This document shows positions 16,681 through 25,565 of a stretch of DNA of 64,000 nt, one piece after another. Under the pieces are notes generated by a model. The model was not told the DNA's origin and did no database searches. It worked only from the letters and a program-made list of their open reading frames with translations. The stretch is from JACJYM01 sp965230495 (GTDB lineage Bacteria; Bacteroidota; Bacteroidia; Chitinophagales; Saprospiraceae). How positions within the stretch are numbered: the stretch's first letter is position 1; the number at the start of each line of letters is the position of its first letter. The DNA lies in contig OZ246004.1 in the NCBI GenBank assembly GCA_965230495.1, forward strand, positions 2,232,001 through 2,296,000. Direction: 5' to 3'. Position numbers and translations under genes: made by a program.

Positions 16681-17205
16681 TTAAGTTCCTACCTCAATAG
16701 CTTCCGAGTCATACTCCAGTATATTTATTTCAAACTGTTCACTCTCCTCGTCATACACTCGACATTCTTCAATGGGATTAGCATAAACGTGCAATGTCAT
16801 CGCGGTTTCGTCTGTTGTATTTTCTATTGAGTGGCATCCCATAGCATCATTCATATACGTCAACTGCCCTTCTTCTAATTCCATTTCATTCACCTTCTCA
16901 AGTTCACTTCCTTTTTCTTTAAATCGTACTTCTCTTACACATCCATCTACCTGATAAACCCAACATTCTTGGCCGTCATGATCATGAATTCCAGTCTTAG
17001 ATTTCGAATCCCAACAGAGTAAAATAAACTCAAATCCATTCCTCTTCGTAATACAGTTTCGAGTGTAGCCTCTCTCTTTCCATGAAGCAAATTGTCTAAA
17101 CTCTTTAATGGGAATCTCAATGCTTTTGAGTACACTCATACGTTTAGAAGAATCCGCATTGTCAAATTCTTCTATAAGGTCCTTAATTGTGGTAATTGAA
17201 TTCAT
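16681..17205 (-). CDS. Cysteine dioxygenase (type I, eukaryote-like Cys-Tyr site)
   Basis: The 174-residue cupin has the iron ligands His74 and His76 (IHDHDGQECW) and His125 (AMGCHSIEN). Compared from memory with rat enzyme, the substrate-carboxylate arginine is kept in GYTRN (Arg49). Cys81 stands seven residues after the first His, where rat has Cys93, and Tyr141 in TLHVYANP matches Tyr157. The Cys-Tyr thioether cofactor could thus form; many bacterial homologues lack this Cys. It converts cysteine to cysteine sulfinate in the cytosol. It is divergent, with an 83-base gap, to a PLP decarboxylase gene whose family includes cysteine sulfinate decarboxylase, which suggests a shared promoter region and pathway. 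Confidence 0.9.
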   Translation of the reverse strand: MNSITTIKDLIEEFDNADSSKRMSVLKSIEIPIKEFRQFASWKERGYTRNCITKRNGFEFILLCWDSKSKTGIHDHDGQECWVYQVDGCVREVRFKEKGSELEKVNEMELEEGQLTYMNDAMGCHSIENTTDETAMTLHVYANPIEECRVYDEESEQFEINILEYDSEAIEVGT

Positions 17206-17288
17206 AAAGTCTTTCTTATTAAAACTAGTTTAAGTTAAAAAATCTACTATATTGGGCTCTTATCTTAATACTTCGAGCACATTAAAAA

Positions 17289-18719
17289 ATGTTCGACAAA
17301 CACAACAATAATAATAAAAACATATACTTTTTTATGCTACATATGTTACAGACATTTGAAAAGTTAGTGCGTCAATTACTGGCAGATGAAAATAAAAATC
17401 CAGTTGCTAAATATATCTCTTCTAATGATCTCTATGATACGCTAGACCTATCCCTAAACGAAAATGGAATCAGTGATAATGAGCTATATGAAGCTTTGAG
17501 AAATTTAGTTTTTGCATCTCCCAGAACAGGTACACCTGCTTTTTTTAATCAATTGTTTGGTGGTAGAAATAAGAAAGCCATACTTGGTGAATTGTTATCA
17601 GTGATTCTTAACAACAGTATGTATACTTACAAAGCAGCAGGTCCACAAATAGGTGTTGAAAAAACCATCATTCGTAAGATATGCGATATGCTCAGTTGGG
17701 ATGATCAATCTGACGGCACTCTTGCTCCCGGAGGGTCTATGACTAATTTTATGTCAATGTTAATGGCCAGAGATGCTTATAATGAAAATATTAAGAAAAA
17801 TGGAATGCGGCAGGAGTTAACCGTATATACTTCTAAAGAATCTCATTATAGTATTCCAAAAAATGCTGCTTTCTCGGGTATTGGAAGAGATAATGTCAGG
17901 TATGTTCCTGTGGATCAGTTTGGGAGTATGGATACAGATCAATTGGAGGCTATGATAAGAAAGGATATTCGAAATGGCAAAACTCCATTAATAGTAAACT
18001 GTACAGCGGGTACGACTGTTCTTGGTGCTTTTGATGACATTAGAAACGTGCACTCAGTATCTAAAAAATTCGATATGTGGTTGCATGTTGATGGAGCTTA
18101 CTGCGGCTCTGTCCTGTTTTCTAAAAAATATCGTCACTTAATTGATGGAATAGAGTTAGTTGATTCTTTTAGTATTAATGCTCATAAAATGCTTGGTACT
18201 CCACTTTCATGTTCTATTATAGTGACAAAAGATAAAAAGCACCTTTACGAATCATTTTCTAACGATGCTAGTTATTTATATCAGACAGATCATGATGAAT
18301 TTAACTTGGGTAAAATGTCGTTGCAATGTGGTCGTCGTAATGATGCTTTGAAATTTTGGACTCTTTGGAAAAGTGTTGGAAGTACTGGTTTGGCTGCCAT
18401 GGTAGATCATCAATTTCATCTTGCGGAAATAGCACGTGATTATATAAGGAAAAATCCCGATTATAAACTCTATAGTTTTGACGAATCTGTTGCCGTCTGT
18501 TTTAATTATAAGAATATTGACCCAAGAAAACTATGCACAGAGTTGTATAAAAGGGAAACGCTATTGGTAGGTTATGGCTCGTTTGATGAAAAAGAATTTG
18601 TTAGACTAGTCACCATTAATGCGGGCAACTCAGAAGCTGACATCCTATCCTTTTTTAATAAACTGGAAAACTTTGTAATAAAATACGAAGAATTACTAAT
18701 CGAAACTGCTGAATTATAG
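17289..18719 (+). CDS. PLP-dependent group II amino acid decarboxylase (candidate cysteine sulfinate decarboxylase)
   Basis: The protein follows the glutamate / cysteine sulfinate / aromatic amino acid decarboxylase family. Visible are PRTGTPAFFNQLFGG (substrate side), the His that stacks on PLP in TSKESHYSIPKNAAFSGIG, NCTAGTTVLGAFDDI, the PLP-binding Asp in WLHVDGAYCG, and the Schiff-base Lys300 in SINAHKMLGTPLSCS. Length (476 aa) is normal. Specificity is not settled by sequence. Its divergent neighbour is cysteine dioxygenase, so decarboxylation of cysteine sulfinate to hypotaurine is the best inference, with glutamate or aspartate decarboxylation as alternatives. Starts at 17334 and 17343 are also possible, since the first residues are low-complexity Asn-rich. 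Confidence 0.85.
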   Translation: MFDKHNNNNKNIYFFMLHMLQTFEKLVRQLLADENKNPVAKYISSNDLYDTLDLSLNENGISDNELYEALRNLVFASPRTGTPAFFNQLFGGRNKKAILGELLSVILNNSMYTYKAAGPQIGVEKTIIRKICDMLSWDDQSDGTLAPGGSMTNFMSMLMARDAYNENIKKNGMRQELTVYTSKESHYSIPKNAAFSGIGRDNVRYVPVDQFGSMDTDQLEAMIRKDIRNGKTPLIVNCTAGTTVLGAFDDIRNVHSVSKKFDMWLHVDGAYCGSVLFSKKYRHLIDGIELVDSFSINAHKMLGTPLSCSIIVTKDKKHLYESFSNDASYLYQTDHDEFNLGKMSLQCGRRNDALKFWTLWKSVGSTGLAAMVDHQFHLAEIARDYIRKNPDYKLYSFDESVAVCFNYKNIDPRKLCTELYKRETLLVGYGSFDEKEFVRLVTINAGNSEADILSFFNKLENFVIKYEELLIETAEL

Positions 18720-18739
18720 CGGTATTTGTAATAAGATAT

Positions 18740-19327
18740 TCATTCCTCCGTCATAGTGCTATCTATCACTGCAGGAATTGCAGGATAGTAATCTGTGGTA
18801 TTTTCATTTATTAACTTTTTAAGGGCTTCCATATTTTTTGTTTCCTGTTTGGTGAAAGCTCCTCCTAGTGTCTCCATGATAGCAAACATTGATCGCATCA
18901 TAATATTTTTACCTAACACTTTCGAATCAGTTTTGACCGTTGTCTTTCCATCCTTTTCCTTAAAAGTTATGGTTTGTTCAAAATCCATCATTTCACTTTC
19001 AAAATCAAGGCTCGCATGATCAAACTCCTTTAAGGATACCACAGTCTGTACCATTTTGAAATCAGGTTGTCCATCTCCCGGATTGACAACTACATTATAC
19101 TTACTTCCTACTTTTCCCTTTTCTCCACTTATCAATTCAATACTTTTGAATCCCTCCAGCCATTGATCGTATTTTGATTCATCCTGGACAACTGCCCAAG
19201 CTTCTTTGATTGGTTTATCCACTGTTATTTCGTGACCATAACTAACGGAAGATTTAATCAATCCGAAAGCAAAAAAAATGATCGCCAAACCAACTACTAT
19301 ATAAAGTATGTATTTCAGAATTTTCAT
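18740..19327 (-). CDS. SRPBCC (START-like) family protein with N-terminal membrane anchor
   Basis: Residues 4-24 form a membrane helix (ILKYILYIVVGLAIIFFAFGLI). Then comes the START-like fold: ITVDKPIKEAWAVVQDESKYDQWL near residues 34-57, GSKYNVVVNPGD, and an MDFEQTITFKEKDGKTTV strand pair, ending with a long helix MRSMFAIMETLGGAFTKQE. Such domains bind hydrophobic ligands, but nothing fixes the ligand here. It runs convergently to the decarboxylase gene, with 20 bases between stops. Confidence 0.8.
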   Translation of the reverse strand: MKILKYILYIVVGLAIIFFAFGLIKSSVSYGHEITVDKPIKEAWAVVQDESKYDQWLEGFKSIELISGEKGKVGSKYNVVVNPGDGQPDFKMVQTVVSLKEFDHASLDFESEMMDFEQTITFKEKDGKTTVKTDSKVLGKNIMMRSMFAIMETLGGAFTKQETKNMEALKKLINENTTDYYPAIPAVIDSTMTEE

Positions 19328-19432
19328 AACAAAATAATTAATTGAATCAAAGCATTAATTTACAATTAAATTTTATATTATTAACACTAAGCTATATTAA
19401 TCGATTTGGCGATAAATATTAAATCTATTTTT

Positions 19433-19684
19433 TTATTTGTCTATCGTAACATATTGAATACTTCCATGATCCGTTGAAACAATGTTATTTTTGTTTCTCA
19501 CTTGTAAATCATAATCATTTACATATGCTACTACAGCCAAAGAATACAAAGAGTTGTAATTTGGGTGACTTGTAGGTAGCCAGAACAGTCCACTCTTAGG
19601 TTTTGGAGTGGCATCAATAGCTATGTAACATCCATTTTCATTGGCATATAAAGTGGTGACTTTACCTCGTACTGCGTTTGACAT
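19433..19684 (-). CDS. Small beta-rich protein, unknown function
   Basis: The 83 residues show no signal peptide or membrane segment. They are rich in aromatic and Asn/Tyr residues with alternating beta pattern (KVTTLYANENGCYIAIDA, SGLFWLPTSHPNYNSLYSL, SIQYVTIDK). I recognise no family. The gene lies 31 bases behind the 295-aa hydrolase-like gene on the same strand, so the two are probably one transcript. Fold prediction would be the first step; a sugar-binding or immunity-like role would be speculation. Confidence 0.6.
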   Translation of the reverse strand: MSNAVRGKVTTLYANENGCYIAIDATPKPKSGLFWLPTSHPNYNSLYSLAVVAYVNDYDLQVRNKNNIVSTDHGSIQYVTIDK

Positions 19685-19715
19685 AATTCTAAATTTAATA
19701 GTTAATAATATTTGT

Positions 19716-20603
19716 TTAAGTGTTCATTACCTTATTTAAAAATGGTTCTAACCATATTCCCTTTCTGGGTTTTACCTTGTTTTTTTCATATTGCATTGAA
19801 ATATTTAGAAAAGCTTGTAACCAGCTATTACTTAAATCATCTTTTGTACATGTAGGATCTGTTATATCAGGATTCACAAAAAAGTCTTTTTTCACAAAGG
19901 GTTCTTCATCGCCGTAGTATTCTATTATATGTTGATAATCTGAGATAGGTAGGTACCATTTTAACTCATGATACTTACCTGTGGGCCCTGATAGGAGAGC
20001 AGCAACTTTATGGTTAGCCTTTAGTCCCACCACCATTGCCAGAGGGTCCTTAGGGTTAGTGATTGCCGTATATTTATTCAGAAGGTTCCTCATGGTCTGT
20101 TCGTTAAATTGTGGCACTACAGATCCAACATGACAAACTCTAACTTTCCTTTTCAGGTACTCCATATTCTCCTCTGCTAAAAAATAAAAGGCTAACATAG
20201 CATTATAAGTGATAAGCGTCCCTTGACTACTACCTACGAAAGCAATAGGAAGATCAGATTCTTTTGCTAATTGTAATCTGGCCAATACTTGCATGGTAAC
20301 TTGATTTATAATAGGTTCTTCGAATTTCATCGAAGCGGTAGACTTAACTCCCCATGAATAATCCTCTATTGCTTCCTTTAAGTCTTTTATTATATTTTCT
20401 GTACTGTTATATATCAATCTACCTGATACGGAAAAGTATTTATTCACTATGCTAAGATTTGTTTCGGCTTTACACAGATCAGTATCTATTCCATTCACAT
20501 AGAATAAATTTTCTTTGATACAACAAGATTGTGGTCTTTCCCAGGAATCTAGCGAGGAGCATATCCCTCCAATAATAACTTTTGTGAAATTTACGTTTGG
20601 CAT
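19716..20603 (-). CDS. Alpha/beta-hydrolase-like protein, unknown function
   Basis: The 295-residue protein has no signal peptide. The segment DLPIAFVGSSQGTLITYNAM (around residues 117-136) has the G-x-S-x-G nucleophile elbow, with Ser in GSSQG, and is preceded by a strand as in lipases. An earlier ENLFYVNGIDTD could be the strand-1 region with its loop. VRVCHVGSVVPQF and ITNPKDPLAMVVG look like later core strands and an acid turn (NPKDPLA). A catalytic His is less clear; candidates are in YHELKWYLPISDYQHIIEYY. It resembles DUF676/PGAP1-like serine hydrolases in outline, but I cannot name the family. It sits in an operon with the 83-aa gene. Confidence 0.65.
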   Translation of the reverse strand: MPNVNFTKVIIGGICSSLDSWERPQSCCIKENLFYVNGIDTDLCKAETNLSIVNKYFSVSGRLIYNSTENIIKDLKEAIEDYSWGVKSTASMKFEEPIINQVTMQVLARLQLAKESDLPIAFVGSSQGTLITYNAMLAFYFLAEENMEYLKRKVRVCHVGSVVPQFNEQTMRNLLNKYTAITNPKDPLAMVVGLKANHKVAALLSGPTGKYHELKWYLPISDYQHIIEYYGDEEPFVKKDFFVNPDITDPTCTKDDLSNSWLQAFLNISMQYEKNKVKPRKGIWLEPFLNKVMNT

Positions 20604-20818
20604 CTGATCCTAATTGATTTTTCAAATGTCTGGCAAATCCAAGTGAACAGAAACAGGAAAAACCACCTTATTTATCAGGGAACTATATTAGTGAGGTAAG
20701 GAGGATGTTAGATGCTGAAGCCAATTTTATGATAGGATATTTAGATATTTTTTTATTATCATTATTAAAAGATCAAACTATTTTAATATCTATTGGTTCA
20801 TTAAATAAATTCTAGACA

Positions 20819-21874
20819 ATGCATATTAAGAAAATATATACCGCTAAAGAAATGGCATGGTGGACACGATTTGAAACTATGTTGTTTTTTGTCATTATTA
20901 CTATCTGGGTGTCTATATATTATTTTCTAGACCTACAATGGCTGAAAGTCCCTTGGACCCCCTTAGCTCTCATAGGAACTGCCGTAGCCTTTGTAATAGG
21001 TTTTCAAAATAACTCAGCTTATGGACGAATATGGGAAGCAAGAAAGATTTGGGGTGGAATAGTCAATACATCAAGAACCTTTGGAATGTTTGTTCAAGAC
21101 ATGGTTACTAATGAAAATGCCCAAACCGCTAGTTCGCAAGAAGAACTACAGAATGAAATAAAAATATTGACATACCGGCATATAGGATGGATGACCGCTC
21201 TTCGGCATGCCATGCGAATACCCAAACCATGGGAAACTACAGTCAACCATAAGACCAATCAGGAATGGGGTGCTAGACCTCCAGAAAAGGAATCAACACT
21301 AGAAAAAGATCTTTCTCCATACATTTCGTCAGAAGACTTTAAATATGTAATGAGTAAGAATAATAAACAAACTGCTCTTCTTTATTTACAATCACATCAT
21401 CTGAGAAAACTCAAAGAGAAAGGACTTATATGGGAGTTTTCGTTTTTGCAATTAGAAGGTGTTTTAGAAGAATTATTTACACTCCAAGGAAAAAGTGAAC
21501 GAATCAAAAACTTTCCTTACCCTAGGCATTTTGCTACCCTCAATCATCTCTTTATGTGGATTTTTGTACTGCTTCTTCCTATGGCATTGGTTCCTCAGTT
21601 TGCTGAAATTGGTAAAGATATGATGGAAACCCATCCTATGTTTGGTAATTATTTTGTGTGGTTATGTGTACCATTCTATGTCATCGTAGCCTGGATTTTC
21701 CATACAATGGAAAGAATAGGAAGAACTGGAGAAAATCCATTTGAAGGAACGGCAAACGATGTTCCTATTTCAACAATCTCAAGAGGAATAGAAATAGATC
21801 TTCGCCAAAATTTGGGAGAATCGGATGAACAGATTCCTGATCAATTTCCTGTTAAATTACACACACAGTTTTAG
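20819..21874 (+). CDS. Bestrophin-family anion channel
   Basis: Bacterial bestrophins are pentameric anion channels, and this one shows the family core GFQNNSAYGRIWEARKIWGG at residues 61-80, followed by NTSRTFGMFVQDM. Membrane helices are seen at ~17-38 (FETMLFFVIITIWVSIYYF), ~45-62, ~245-263 (LFMWIFVLLLPMALVPQF) and ~280-300. A closing MERIGRTGENPFEGTANDVP element near residue 300 is typical. The central soluble part is rather long (residues ~100-220). Start: ATG at 20819. No neighbour explains its physiological role. Confidence 0.9.
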   Translation: MHIKKIYTAKEMAWWTRFETMLFFVIITIWVSIYYFLDLQWLKVPWTPLALIGTAVAFVIGFQNNSAYGRIWEARKIWGGIVNTSRTFGMFVQDMVTNENAQTASSQEELQNEIKILTYRHIGWMTALRHAMRIPKPWETTVNHKTNQEWGARPPEKESTLEKDLSPYISSEDFKYVMSKNNKQTALLYLQSHHLRKLKEKGLIWEFSFLQLEGVLEELFTLQGKSERIKNFPYPRHFATLNHLFMWIFVLLLPMALVPQFAEIGKDMMETHPMFGNYFVWLCVPFYVIVAWIFHTMERIGRTGENPFEGTANDVPISTISRGIEIDLRQNLGESDEQIPDQFPVKLHTQF

Positions 21875-21960
21875 CAAGGAACCGAAGTTCATAGAAATAG
21901 TAAATTTTAACATGGGAGAACATAGAAATATTCTTCTGTGTTAAGATTTTATTAATATCA

Positions 21961-21996
21961 ATACATAATTTAATTATGCATAATGTAATTATGTAT
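21961..21996. promoter_or_regulatory. 36-bp palindrome, probable PadR autoregulatory operator
   Basis: The two 10-base ends (ATACATAATT and AATTATGTAT) are perfect inverted repeats. The centre ATTATGCATAAT (21973-21984) is a perfect 12-base palindrome, and only two positions on each side break the symmetry (32 of 36 bases). It ends nine bases before the preferred PadR start at 22006 and would cover the region around its transcription start. PadR repressors commonly bind such dyads over their own promoter. Confidence 0.7.
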
Positions 21997-22005
21997 GTTT
22001 GTTTT

Positions 22006-22338
22006 ATGAAAAACAACAAAGAATTCCTTTCTGGCACTTTGAATACACTCATCCTTGCTCTTCTGAAAGAAAAAGGCAGAATGTATGGATACGAGATATG
22101 TATGCACACCAAAGAAAGAACCAATGATTATATTCTTCTAACCGAAGGAGCCATCTATCCTGCTCTCCATAGACTTGAAAAAAATGGCATAATCGTTTCA
22201 ACTAAAGAAAAGGTGAATGGAAGAATAAGGAAGTACTATAATCTTAGCAGAAAAAATGAGGAGTTTGCACAAAATAAAATTGATGACCTCTATCATTTCA
22301 CCCACATGTTGCAAAAGATATTAAAACCTACCCTATGA
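22006..22338 (+). CDS. PadR-family transcriptional regulator
   Basis: The start at 22006 gives 110 residues beginning KNNKEFLSGTLNTLILALL, the usual first helix of PadR proteins. Starts at 21976 and 21991 would read through the palindrome and are less likely. The winged helix-turn-helix is clear: KGRMYGYEICMHTKERT, LTEGAIYPALHRLEKNGII and GRIRKYYNLSRKNEEF. The C-terminal dimer helix is short, as in the small PadR-s2 type. Its stop overlaps the next start (ATGA), so it is translated together with the HAAS-M23 gene. It probably represses this two-gene unit until an unknown ligand or signal releases it. Confidence 0.92.
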   Translation: MKNNKEFLSGTLNTLILALLKEKGRMYGYEICMHTKERTNDYILLTEGAIYPALHRLEKNGIIVSTKEKVNGRIRKYYNLSRKNEEFAQNKIDDLYHFTHMLQKILKPTL

Positions 22339-23012
22339 AAATCATATATCAACTACTAAAGCAAGCAGGTCTAAAAAACAAAGCCTTGCAGGAAGAATAT
22401 CTGGATCACTACACTACACAATTTGAACAACTCGTCATCTCGGGAAAAACGGAATCAGAGGCTTTCTCACAAGTCAAAAAATCCATAGATCAATTGGATA
22501 TTAATTATATCAATAGTGAATTTTTTAATCTAAACTACAAAAACAATATTATCATGATTACTACTATTTTTATTGCTTTATTCGGCTCTTTTCTCCTTAT
22601 CTCTAACCAAAACGAACCACCACATATTTCTCCAATCGCTTTAGAAAAATTGGATATTACTTCCCAATTTGGTTATCGTATCCATCCATTAGACAAGAAA
22701 AAGAAAATGCATAAGGGAATTGATATCAAAGCGGAGTTAGGTACTCCCGTTATCGCACCATCCTCAGGTCGAATTATTGAAGTAGGCCAAAATCAGAGTT
22801 TGGGTAAATATATTGTGATCCAACATGATGAAATCTATGCTACCAGATATCATCACTTAAACGAGATTTGTGTTAAGAAAAATCAGAAAGTTAAGAAAGG
22901 AGAACCAATCGGAAAAGTAGGTTCTTCGGGCCTCTCTCTGGCACCTCACTTGCACTATGAAGTATTAGAAAATGGTAAACATGTTAATCCTCGAGATTTT
23001 ATCAAGGCATAA
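22335..23012 (+). CDS. HAAS-like domain fused to membrane-anchored M23 peptidase
   Basis: Residues 1-65 are helical (KQAGLKNKALQEEYLDHYTT, SEAFSQVKKSIDQLD) and resemble the HAAS/permease-prefix domains that accompany PadR regulators. Residues 71-90 are one membrane helix (NIIMITTIFIALFGSFLLIS). Residues ~110-225 are an M23 (LytM) metallopeptidase: FGYRIHPLD, the zinc His/Asp in KMHKGIDIKA, and HLHYEV near residue 210. It starts inside the PadR stop (4-base overlap). M23 enzymes cut peptidoglycan cross-bridges or act as envelope sensors. The orientation places the HAAS part in the cytosol near PadR, and the peptidase in the periplasm. A signalling role is inference. Confidence 0.88.
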   Translation: MKIIYQLLKQAGLKNKALQEEYLDHYTTQFEQLVISGKTESEAFSQVKKSIDQLDINYINSEFFNLNYKNNIIMITTIFIALFGSFLLISNQNEPPHISPIALEKLDITSQFGYRIHPLDKKKKMHKGIDIKAELGTPVIAPSSGRIIEVGQNQSLGKYIVIQHDEIYATRYHHLNEICVKKNQKVKKGEPIGKVGSSGLSLAPHLHYEVLENGKHVNPRDFIKA

Positions 23013-23042
23013 CTAAAATGATCTCAAATTCTATATGCCCTT

Positions 23043-25565
23043 TTACTGATTTACAAAAAACAACGCATTACTAAATATCTGATATCCATTTTCCCAAAAA
23101 CCTCTGAACAAGGGATTGTCCACCATATACACTACTTTTCCTCCTCCTTTCTCTTCAACTCCATAACTCAATGTATTTCTGATATCCTCTTTCGTTTCAG
23201 AACCAATAAAACCGGCATACTTAAAATCCTGAGGCACATAGAACACATTCCAAACATCTGTTTGTAATGCGTAAGCTTTATTGGAAGTTTTCAAACTATA
23301 ATATGGCGATGACAATCCGAACGCTAAGGAGTGAGAAGTATCTAAATTAGTCTCTACAATTGCACCAGGCATAGATCTCGAAATACTTCTTCTCTCTTGA
23401 TCTTCATATGATTGTGTGCGATGATCCAGTCTTGATTTTGTCTTTGTCTTATTCTTCGTCTCTTCTTCACTAGCATCAGGATTCTTTACCAAAGAAAACC
23501 CTTCTACACCTGCAAAACCATTGACTATATTACCCATAACGATTAATGTTCCTCCTTCCTCTACCCATTTACTTAAAATACTTCTTTCTTCATCAGATAT
23601 CTCATACCAACCGTCTGGTAATATCACGACATTAAAAATGCTCAAATCGGTCGACTCAAGGTTCTCCTTTTCCACCCTACTCAAAGGGTATTTTATTACT
23701 TCATCAAAATAATGCCATATCTGCCCTACCTCATTATTTGATGTTCCATCACCTACTATCAACAGTGTCTTAGGTGCCTTAATCAACTGAAAACCGGAAC
23801 CTCCAAGATCACCACCTTTGTCTTTACTCCATCCACTGGAAAGAAAATCACAGTAAACACATCCTTTCGTCAAGTCATTGAAAACCTTTCCCAAATCCGC
23901 TACGCTTTTGTTGTCAGCTCTAGATACAATTACATCTCCTCTTTCAATCGAAACATTATTAAACCTAATATCTCGTTTGGCATATTTTAATTGTATTCCT
24001 TCCTGAAGTAATTTAGATACATATTCTGAAAAGTTAGGTTCCTCAATTGATATTCGAAAAGCATAAGCACTGAGATCCATCATGGGAACAAAATCTATAA
24101 ATGTGCAGGTATCCTTGTGAGGGACTATTTTTTTCAGGCCATAACAATCTACACCAAACGCATATGGTAACGACCAAGCCGTAATATCATAAGTCAAGCT
24201 ATCACTTAGTGCTGACTGAGGCTCAAGAAGCACTTGTGTCAATACAGACTTTGGTTGATCAGTAGTCACAACTTTATCTCCCGGGTTAAGATCAAACATT
24301 TGCTCTGACATAGTAAAGTAATTATATCCTTTGATCCCAGTCGAAACTTCACCGTCGAAAACCTCAATGCCATTATTTTGCAACAACGCTACAAGTCTTT
24401 TTTGGTTCTTACCGGCCTTCAATACATATGATTTAAATTTTCCTTTTGGGTTATTTCTAGCTTCTTGGAAATAATTTTTGAAATTTTCGAGGACTAATTC
24501 ATTATTCTTGGCTACAGCCTCAATGGTGCTTAAAGCAGTCGTAGTATGTTCTTCAATCCTATCTTTCAGGGTAAGCGTATCTCCATTATTCATCGAAATG
24601 GACCTTCCTGCCATACCATGGCCCGCTTTCTCATAAGTCATCCCTACAGCTCCATTAAACATGGGATAGGTGTCGCCGTAACTTGGATAAAAAAGGTCGA
24701 ATATTTCTCTAGTGAAATAGTACCATCCATTTTCATCAAAGTATTTTGCATTATTTTTACCAATCGTTGTTTGAAATTCACGTTGAAAATCTGAAAGTTG
24801 ATGATGCATCGGTTCAGCAGCAGGTGCAAAGTAATAATGATCATTATATCCCATTTCATGAAAATCTACATGAATATGAGGTAGCCATTGATTATATACC
24901 TTCATCCTTTGTCGCGTCTCAACCTGTGTCTGCCATGCCCAGTCTCTGTTTAGATCGAAAAGATAATGGTTTACCCTCCCTGTAGGCCATGGCTCCATAT
25001 GCTCAATATCCGTTAACTCCGGATGGAAATGAGTTGATGAAATTTCATTTACCCAATTCGAATATCTACTAAAACCATCAGGATTAACGCATGGATCTAA
25101 AATTATAATTGTCTTATCTAACCAATCTACTATTGACCTTTTTTCCGAAGAAGCAAGCTCATACATAACATTAATTGCACTTTCGGTAGCACCAGCCTCA
25201 TTACCATGTACGCCAAAACTCAACCAAATAATAGGTTTACTTTTTTGAGGATTATTGACATTGTAACCGGCATTGGCCAAATTAGAAATTCTAATATCTT
25301 CTAATTCTTCGAGATTTTTTTCACTAGAAATAAAAAGTAGCACCAGTGGTCTACCTTCGTTTGATTTGCCATATTTCATCATTTTTACTCTAGATGAAGT
25401 ATTATTAATATGGTCAGCATAATCAATCACTTCATGGTGAAATGTAAATTTGGTGCCATAACTACCTTCAAAGAAATCGTTGGGGGAAAGTATCTGTCCA
25501 TCAACCTGAAATATTAATAGGAATAAGAAAATACTAATACTATATTTCATATGTTTAATTTTCAT
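23043..25565 (-). CDS. M14-family zinc carboxypeptidase, secreted, with extra C-terminal domain
   Basis: After a signal peptide (YSISIFLFLLIFQVDGQ) comes the M14 fold. Zinc site HGNEAGATE (H-x-x-E) is near residue 117, PCVNPDGFSRY and LFDLNRDWAWQTQVETR follow, and HVDFHEMGYNDHYYF supplies the third ligand. The catalytic Glu is probably in VGMTYEKAGHG (~residue 310). The 500-residue rest includes a GATase1-like or beta region: LLIVGDGTSN, VVILPDGWYEISDEERSIL and WVEEGGTLIVMGN. This architecture is common in Bacteroidota M14 proteins that digest imported or surface peptides. No T9SS sorting domain is visible. It is probably periplasmic. Confidence 0.88.
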   Translation of the reverse strand: MKIKHMKYSISIFLFLLIFQVDGQILSPNDFFEGSYGTKFTFHHEVIDYADHINNTSSRVKMMKYGKSNEGRPLVLLFISSEKNLEELEDIRISNLANAGYNVNNPQKSKPIIWLSFGVHGNEAGATESAINVMYELASSEKRSIVDWLDKTIIILDPCVNPDGFSRYSNWVNEISSTHFHPELTDIEHMEPWPTGRVNHYLFDLNRDWAWQTQVETRQRMKVYNQWLPHIHVDFHEMGYNDHYYFAPAAEPMHHQLSDFQREFQTTIGKNNAKYFDENGWYYFTREIFDLFYPSYGDTYPMFNGAVGMTYEKAGHGMAGRSISMNNGDTLTLKDRIEEHTTTALSTIEAVAKNNELVLENFKNYFQEARNNPKGKFKSYVLKAGKNQKRLVALLQNNGIEVFDGEVSTGIKGYNYFTMSEQMFDLNPGDKVVTTDQPKSVLTQVLLEPQSALSDSLTYDITAWSLPYAFGVDCYGLKKIVPHKDTCTFIDFVPMMDLSAYAFRISIEEPNFSEYVSKLLQEGIQLKYAKRDIRFNNVSIERGDVIVSRADNKSVADLGKVFNDLTKGCVYCDFLSSGWSKDKGGDLGGSGFQLIKAPKTLLIVGDGTSNNEVGQIWHYFDEVIKYPLSRVEKENLESTDLSIFNVVILPDGWYEISDEERSILSKWVEEGGTLIVMGNIVNGFAGVEGFSLVKNPDASEEETKNKTKTKSRLDHRTQSYEDQERRSISRSMPGAIVETNLDTSHSLAFGLSSPYYSLKTSNKAYALQTDVWNVFYVPQDFKYAGFIGSETKEDIRNTLSYGVEEKGGGKVVYMVDNPLFRGFWENGYQIFSNALFFVNQ

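Noticed and set aside
20705..20815. 36-codon open frame preceded by AAGGAGG in the gap before the bestrophin gene
   Set aside because: The frame is open from 20618, but it has no homology I know and the purine-rich stretch abuts the ATG without spacing. It could be a gene remnant, but support is too thin.
19433..23012. Possible genomic island from the orphan genes between 19433 and 23012
   Set aside because: No integrase, tRNA, insertion sequence or flanking direct repeat was found; composition looks like the rest.
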